A DNA stretch of 64,000 nucleotides, taken from assembly GCA_043739385.1 (NCBI GenBank), contig JAYUED010000195.1:8988-72987 (forward strand). Reading direction: 5' to 3'. Of the stretch, positions 59,640-64,000 are shown piece by piece. A program made the position numbers and the translations under genes. Position 1 is the stretch's first letter. The number at the start of each line of letters is the position of its first letter. The stretch comes from Defluviibacillus sp043739385 (lineage in GTDB: Bacteria > Pseudomonadota > Gammaproteobacteria > Burkholderiales > Burkholderiaceae_C). The notes under the pieces are model-generated. The model saw nothing but the letters and a program-made list of their open reading frames with translations, was not told the origin of the DNA and searched no databases.

Positions 59640-62573
59640 ATGCCAAATCGCCCATTTCGTCCCATTGCCCGCGTCCTGATTAAGCGCGTCATCGCGTTGG
59701 CCGCGATCTGTTTTGTATTAATGGGTTCAGTCCATGCCCTGATTGAGTTTCAGTCTGGAAAAGCAGCCTTTGAAGCAACGATCCAAGACATTGCAGCGGC
59801 CAGCGTACCTCAGCTCTCGGTTAGTCTGTGGGATATTGAACTGGAGACTGTGCAAAAGCAGCTCGCAGTGATTGCATTACGACCTGAAGTGGCCTTCGTG
59901 AATATCGCCACCCATACCGGGAGAAACTTTAAAGCGGGGGATGCGTCGCTAAGCCTGGGGGAGATCACGACCAAGATTGATATCCCTTACCCCAAGGGGA
60001 TCGGCGTGCTGGGCACATTACAAATTACGGGTAAAGACACCTATCGACACGCAAAAATCGTACGCGATATTGCCCAGATGCTGCTGGGCTACTTTGTGTT
60101 CGTGAGCGCCATTTGTTTGGCGATAGTGATGTTGCTTCGCCAGAAACTACAGCATCCTTTAGAGAGTTTGGCGCGTTTTGCGCGTGAACTTACCCCTGGC
60201 CTAATCTCTGGGCCCATGACGCTTGAGGGAGCATCCAAATACTATGTTGACGAAGTGGATGTTTTGGCTGAGGGCTTTCGGACAATGCAGAGCACCGTCT
60301 TTGCGCATGTATCGAATCTCGATCAACTCGTTGTCGCGCGAACTAGCGAGCTGGCATTACAAAATCAGATTCTCGACCAAATTAGCCTGGATGTGCCCTT
60401 GCTCAGCCTGTTGGATTCTCTAGCGCGTCAGGTTGAGTTGGTACACCCCAATGTATTGAGTTCGATCCTGTTGCTCGACAAGGACGGCAAGCATCTTCGA
60501 CATGGGGTGGCACCTAATTTGCCATTTTCTTATACCAATGCTATTGATGGCTTGGCGATTGGTGACGGTGTGGGCGCTTGCGGCACGGCGGCTTATCGTG
60601 GTGAGCGCGTTATTGTTGAAGATATACAACTGCATCCATATTGCATTCAATTTCGAAAACTGGCGAGTCAAGTTGGCGTGCAATCGTGCTGGTCTCAACC
60701 CATTATTGGAACTGAGGGCCAAGTGCTGGGAACGTTTGCCCTCTATCACCGTCAGCCGACAAAACCCTCTGGCGCGGAGATGCATCTGATTGAGCAGTAT
60801 GCCAAATTGGCAGCGTTAGCTATAGAGCGTAAGCGTGTGGGTGAGCGGCTCAAAACGCTGTCCCGCGCAATTGCGCAAAGCCCGGTGTCGATCGTAATCA
60901 CCGACCCGGCGGGCTATATAGATTATGTGAATCCAAAGTTTGAGGAGGTTACTGGTTACACGATTGCTGAAGCCATTGGAAAAACTCCGAGAATTCTCAG
61001 CAGTGGTGAAAAATCACACGAGGATTACGAAAAACTATGGGGCACCATAATCTCTGGGCAAACATGGAATGGGGATTTTCATAACCGTCGTAAAGACGGT
61101 ACGCTGTTTTGGGTGCACGCAACTATTTCGCCTATTTTGGACGACCAGGGCGCTTTGATTCATTTTGTCGCGGTCGAGGAAGACATCACGCAGCGCAAAG
61201 AGCATCAAAGGCAACTGGAACATATTGCCCACTTTGACGTACTGACCAACATGCCTAACCGCGCATTGCTGGCAGACCGCCTGCGTCAAGGTATGGCGCA
61301 GGCCCAAAGGTGTGGACAAAAGCTTGCAGTGGTCTATCTTGACCTCGACGGGTTCAAGGCTATCAATGACCAATACGGGCATGCTGCTGGCGATCAACTA
61401 CTGATTGCTGTGGCGGCACGCATGAAGGTAGCTTTGCGTGAGGTCGATACCCTTGCCCGCATCGGCGGTGACGAGTTCGTGGCTGTCCTGGTTGACCTGG
61501 CAGATGTAGATGCCATCGTGCCACTGCTGACCCGTTTACTGTCCGCAGCGTCACAACCCGTGCATTTTGGAGGTCTTAGGCTCCGGGTTTCAGCCAGTTT
61601 GGGTGTCACTTTCTATCCACAGGCACAAGACACGGAAGCGGATCAATTGATGCGCCAAGCCGATCACGCTATGTACCAGGCCAAGGTGAGTGGCAAAAAT
61701 CGATACCATGTTTTCGATGCAGTGCAAGACATCAGCATTCGCGACCATCACGAAAGTCTTGAGAATATTCGCCAGGCACTCAGTGATGATGAGTTTGTAC
61801 TTCATTACCAACCCAAGGTGAACATGCGTACTGGGGTGATTATTGGCGCCGAGGCTTTGATCCGTTGGCAACACCCGCAGCGAGGTTTACTACCCCCAGT
61901 GAGTTTTTTATCCGTGATTGAAGATCACTATCTGGCGGTGGACATCGGTGAATGGGTCATTCATCGCGCATTGAGTCAGATGGAAGTCTGGCATGCGAGC
62001 GGACTGGATATTCCTGTAAGCGTCAATATAGGTGCCCGTCAACTACAGCAAGCCGATTTCGCTTCGCGCCTGCGTGGGCTTTTGGCGTTACATCCGAAAG
62101 TAAAACCTGGTGATCTTGAGCTGGAAGTGCTGGAAACCAGTGCATTGGATGATCTTGAGCATGTTTCTTGCGTGATGGAGCTTTGTCGGGCAATGGGGGT
62201 AACGTTTGCCCTGGACGATTTCGGTACTGGCTACTCTTCGCTCACTTACCTCAAGCGCCTGCCTGTGACCCTGCTCAAAATTGATAAAAGCTTTGTGCGA
62301 GACATGCTTGACGACCCTGATGACTTGGCTATTCTGCAAGGCGTGATTAGCCTGGCAGTAGCCTTCAAGCGCGAGGTCATTGCAGAAGGCGTTGAGTCCG
62401 TGGCGCACGGTACAGCGCTACTGCAATTGGGCTGCGAGTTAGCGCAGGGTGACGGTATTGCCCGACCAATGATTGGCGATCAATTGCCCGCGTGGGCGGC
62501 CACTTGGCAGCCCAATGCCGCTTGGTGCGATTGGCCGTTGCTTGGTTGCGATTCGGAATCAATACTTACTTAA
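59640..62573 (+). CDS. Membrane GAF-PAS-GGDEF-EAL cyclic-di-GMP protein
   Basis: 977 residues. A first span (VIALAAICFVLMGSVHALI), a ~110-residue periplasmic domain (PQLSVSLWDIELETVQKQLA), a second span (MLLGYFVFVSAICLAIVMLL) and a HAMP-like linker are followed by GAF (~265-400), PAS (~410-515), GGDEF with RIGGDEF near residue 608 and an REVD inhibitory site, and EAL (~715-960) with GAEALIRWQHP, DDFGTGYSSL and EVIAEGVES. Both catalytic domains look intact, so it could make and break c-di-GMP, with direction set by signals. It is co-transcribed with the binding protein before it. Confidence 0.92.
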   Translation: MPNRPFRPIARVLIKRVIALAAICFVLMGSVHALIEFQSGKAAFEATIQDIAAASVPQLSVSLWDIELETVQKQLAVIALRPEVAFVNIATHTGRNFKAGDASLSLGEITTKIDIPYPKGIGVLGTLQITGKDTYRHAKIVRDIAQMLLGYFVFVSAICLAIVMLLRQKLQHPLESLARFARELTPGLISGPMTLEGASKYYVDEVDVLAEGFRTMQSTVFAHVSNLDQLVVARTSELALQNQILDQISLDVPLLSLLDSLARQVELVHPNVLSSILLLDKDGKHLRHGVAPNLPFSYTNAIDGLAIGDGVGACGTAAYRGERVIVEDIQLHPYCIQFRKLASQVGVQSCWSQPIIGTEGQVLGTFALYHRQPTKPSGAEMHLIEQYAKLAALAIERKRVGERLKTLSRAIAQSPVSIVITDPAGYIDYVNPKFEEVTGYTIAEAIGKTPRILSSGEKSHEDYEKLWGTIISGQTWNGDFHNRRKDGTLFWVHATISPILDDQGALIHFVAVEEDITQRKEHQRQLEHIAHFDVLTNMPNRALLADRLRQGMAQAQRCGQKLAVVYLDLDGFKAINDQYGHAAGDQLLIAVAARMKVALREVDTLARIGGDEFVAVLVDLADVDAIVPLLTRLLSAASQPVHFGGLRLRVSASLGVTFYPQAQDTEADQLMRQADHAMYQAKVSGKNRYHVFDAVQDISIRDHHESLENIRQALSDDEFVLHYQPKVNMRTGVIIGAEALIRWQHPQRGLLPPVSFLSVIEDHYLAVDIGEWVIHRALSQMEVWHASGLDIPVSVNIGARQLQQADFASRLRGLLALHPKVKPGDLELEVLETSALDDLEHVSCVMELCRAMGVTFALDDFGTGYSSLTYLKRLPVTLLKIDKSFVRDMLDDPDDLAILQGVISLAVAFKREVIAEGVESVAHGTALLQLGCELAQGDGIARPMIGDQLPAWAATWQPNAAWCDWPLLGCDSESILT

Positions 62574-62609
62574 GAGAACATCGGGACTGTATTTAGAGAC
62601 TAAGGGCTA

Positions 62610-63887
62610 CTAAAAAGAAGTTGCCTCTTGAAGTAGCAAGCCCAAAAGTGCGAGTAAGAGCGCGACAGGCATGGCAATGGCACCCACTTTAATAAACTGC
62701 CAGCCGCTTACGTTTTCCCCTTCTCTGCGTATTGCGACGAGCCACAATATGGTCGCAAGTGAGCCGGTAATGGAGAGGTTAGGGCCCAGGTCAACACCAA
62801 TTGCAATAGCGCTCTGGATGATCGGTTTGACGTCCGCTCCAGCCACAACAGTGCGGGCAATCAGGCCTCCCGGCAAATTATTGATAAGGTTAGACGCGAA
62901 CGCAATTGCAGTGCCAGCGACTACTGCAGCGCCTGAAGTCGAGGTGGTTTCTGCGTACTGCAAACATGTGGTGAGTACGTTCAATGCACCAGACTGCTGA
63001 AGTCCCTCGACCATCACGAACAGACCGGCCACCAACGCCAATACAGACCATGAGATATGTTTGACGATGTAAAGGGGCGATTCACGTCTATAAATCAAAA
63101 TTGCGGCGCAGACAGTACCCGCAGTTAATATTGTCGGCAAACCCAAGGGCGTGCCCAACGCCGATGCGACTAACAGCACCCCAACCGTCAAAACGACGCC
63201 AATTGCGGCAAGTTTTCCGGATGTTGACAAAGGAAATACCTCAGTATCCTGCGCGACCGTAGATTTCAAATTTTGTCGGAAAAACATCTTGAGAATCCAA
63301 TAGGTGGCAAATATTGCGAGTACTGATGGCAGGGAAAATCTCCTAACCCACTCCCCTAATGAAGGGAGCCTTTCGCTAAAAATCACAAGATTTGCAGGGT
63401 TTGATATGGGCAACACGAAGCTCGCCGCATTTGCGACGAATGCACAGATAAGCAAATACGGCAGAGGCGCCACTTTTGCCCTTCTGCTTACTGCCAGCAC
63501 GGCCGGGGTCAGCACGACAGCTGTCGCATCATTCGACATAAATATGGTCACCAGAGTGCCGACGCCATAGACAAGCAGGAAAAGTCGGTTTGCTGACCCG
63601 CGTGCTTCTCGGACACATCGCGCAGCAAGATAATCGAAAAGCCCCTCACCACGAGCTAACTCTGAAAGCAACATCATGCCGACCAGGAACAGATAGACAT
63701 CATTACCTTTTCCGATTGCGGTAATGGCATCGTTCCACGAAAGTAACCCGAAAAGCACCAGCAACACGGCTCCTAAGCTGGCCCATAGAGCCTCAGCTAG
63801 ATCCCAGGGTCGCACCAGAACTCCAAACATAGCCACGAGGGTGATGGCGTAGGTTGCGGTATTCGCAGGCAATTGACTCAACACCAT
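62610..63887 (-). CDS. ArsB/NhaD-type ion transporter
   Basis: I chose the ATG at 63887 (MVLSQLPANTAT, GAGG upstream), giving 425 residues. About eleven hydrophobic helices are visible. Blocks such as NDVYLFLVGMMLLSELARGEG, FMSNDATAVVLTPAVLAV, FVANAASFVLPISNPANLVIF and NLINNLPGGLIA are typical of the ArsB/NhaD superfamily. ArsB expels arsenite; NhaD exchanges sodium and protons. The NAASFVLPISNPANLV block favours the ArsB side. No arsR or arsC lies in the window. The substrate is therefore not certain. An IS30 transposase ends 24 bases upstream of its start. Confidence 0.8.
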   Translation of the reverse strand: MVLSQLPANTATYAITLVAMFGVLVRPWDLAEALWASLGAVLLVLFGLLSWNDAITAIGKGNDVYLFLVGMMLLSELARGEGLFDYLAARCVREARGSANRLFLLVYGVGTLVTIFMSNDATAVVLTPAVLAVSRRAKVAPLPYLLICAFVANAASFVLPISNPANLVIFSERLPSLGEWVRRFSLPSVLAIFATYWILKMFFRQNLKSTVAQDTEVFPLSTSGKLAAIGVVLTVGVLLVASALGTPLGLPTILTAGTVCAAILIYRRESPLYIVKHISWSVLALVAGLFVMVEGLQQSGALNVLTTCLQYAETTSTSGAAVVAGTAIAFASNLINNLPGGLIARTVVAGADVKPIIQSAIAIGVDLGPNLSITGSLATILWLVAIRREGENVSGWQFIKVGAIAMPVALLLALLGLLLQEATSF

Positions 63888-63910
63888 ATGTTGCACCTCA
63901 TTAGGCGGAT

Positions 63911-64000
63911 TCAACCGGTCGTCGCAACACTGGGTTGTTGACTGGATTTTAGATATTCATTTAAGGCTTCGGCTGGTGTCCTCCAGCCGAGTGTTTTTCG
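63911..64000 (-). mobile_element. C-terminal end of an IS30-family transposase (cut by window edge)
   Basis: The minus-strand frame is open from the right edge. It encodes RKTLGWRTPAEALNEYLKSS and nine more residues to a TGA at 63913-63911. The RKTLGWxTPAEAL block is the typical end of IS30 transposases. The remainder lies outside the window. The short gap to the transporter start may contain the element's inverted repeat, but I cannot identify it without the other end. Confidence 0.75.

Noticed and set aside
1..64000. CRISPR arrays, restriction systems, toxin-antitoxin pairs or prophage
   Set aside because: No regularly spaced repeats, cas genes, methylases or phage structural genes are visible; accessory DNA is limited to IS30 pieces and decayed genes.

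Overview
The window looks like chromosomal DNA of a betaproteobacterium in Burkholderiales, most likely the Comamonadaceae (Rhodoferax/Polaromonas-like). This is inferred from gene content, not from a database match. Indicators are an H-NS protein of the short beta-proteobacterial type, a cysteine-type intracellular PHB depolymerase, a GspA/GspB pair, a lipoylated dihydrolipoyl dehydrogenase in a pyruvate dehydrogenase operon, an HslV-like proteasome homologue of the BPH type, an RsxB-like ferredoxin, and an imuA-imuB-dnaE2 cassette. Most of the window is ordinary core genome. Decay is concentrated at 0-3.4 kb and 11.95-12.5 kb, with an IS30-type transposase end at the right edge.

Layout. 0-3.4 kb: a hybrid sensor kinase interrupted by two in-frame stops, then remnants of a gamma-glutamyltransferase and a secreted cupin. 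3.6-6.5 kb: a GAF-PAS5-GGDEF diguanylate cyclase. 6.7-11.9 kb: a LexA-box-controlled SOS mutagenesis operon (imuA, imuB, dnaE2), with an IS30 remnant starting right after its last stop codon. 12.5 kb: tRNA-Lys(CTT) with its terminator. 12.7 kb: an N-formylglutamate amidohydrolase-like gene. 13.6-23.1 kb, minus strand: a diguanylate cyclase, dnaG, rpoD, and then a four-gene operon of a 92-aa J-domain protein with three proteins I do not recognise. 23.2-28.9 kb: DUF5329-type protein, peroxiredoxin, phospholipase D-like lipoprotein, a secreted repeat protein, an SDR dehydrogenase with a LiuR-type operator, a patatin lipoprotein and H-NS. 28.9-37.5 kb: a GntR regulator facing a complete propionyl-CoA to succinyl-CoA module (mutase, MeaB, PccB, PccA, cupin, VOC protein). 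37.7-44 kb: chemoreceptor with a C-terminal Cache-like domain, RsxB-like protein, PHB depolymerase, FolD. 43.4-53.7 kb: a FixLJ-like two-component system divergent from aceE-aceF-bph-lpdA. 53.9-64 kb: GspB/GspA, a small zinc-ribbon-like protein, a glycerophosphodiesterase, a periplasmic binding protein paired with a GGDEF-EAL protein, an ArsB/NhaD-type transporter, and the end of an IS30 transposase.

How the genes fit together. Propionyl-CoA (for example from isoleucine or odd-chain acids) would pass through PccAB and the cobalamin mutase to succinyl-CoA, and the SDR at 27 kb fits the isoleucine branch upstream. PHB mobilisation (phaZ) and pyruvate dehydrogenase supply acetyl-CoA. Three proteins carry GGDEF domains with visible RxxD inhibitory sites, so cyclic-di-GMP signalling is prominent. 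The best candidates for something not yet described are the J-domain operon at 13.6-16.6 kb and the proteasome homologue embedded in the pyruvate dehydrogenase operon. The second is a known family whose role in this context is unclear to me.
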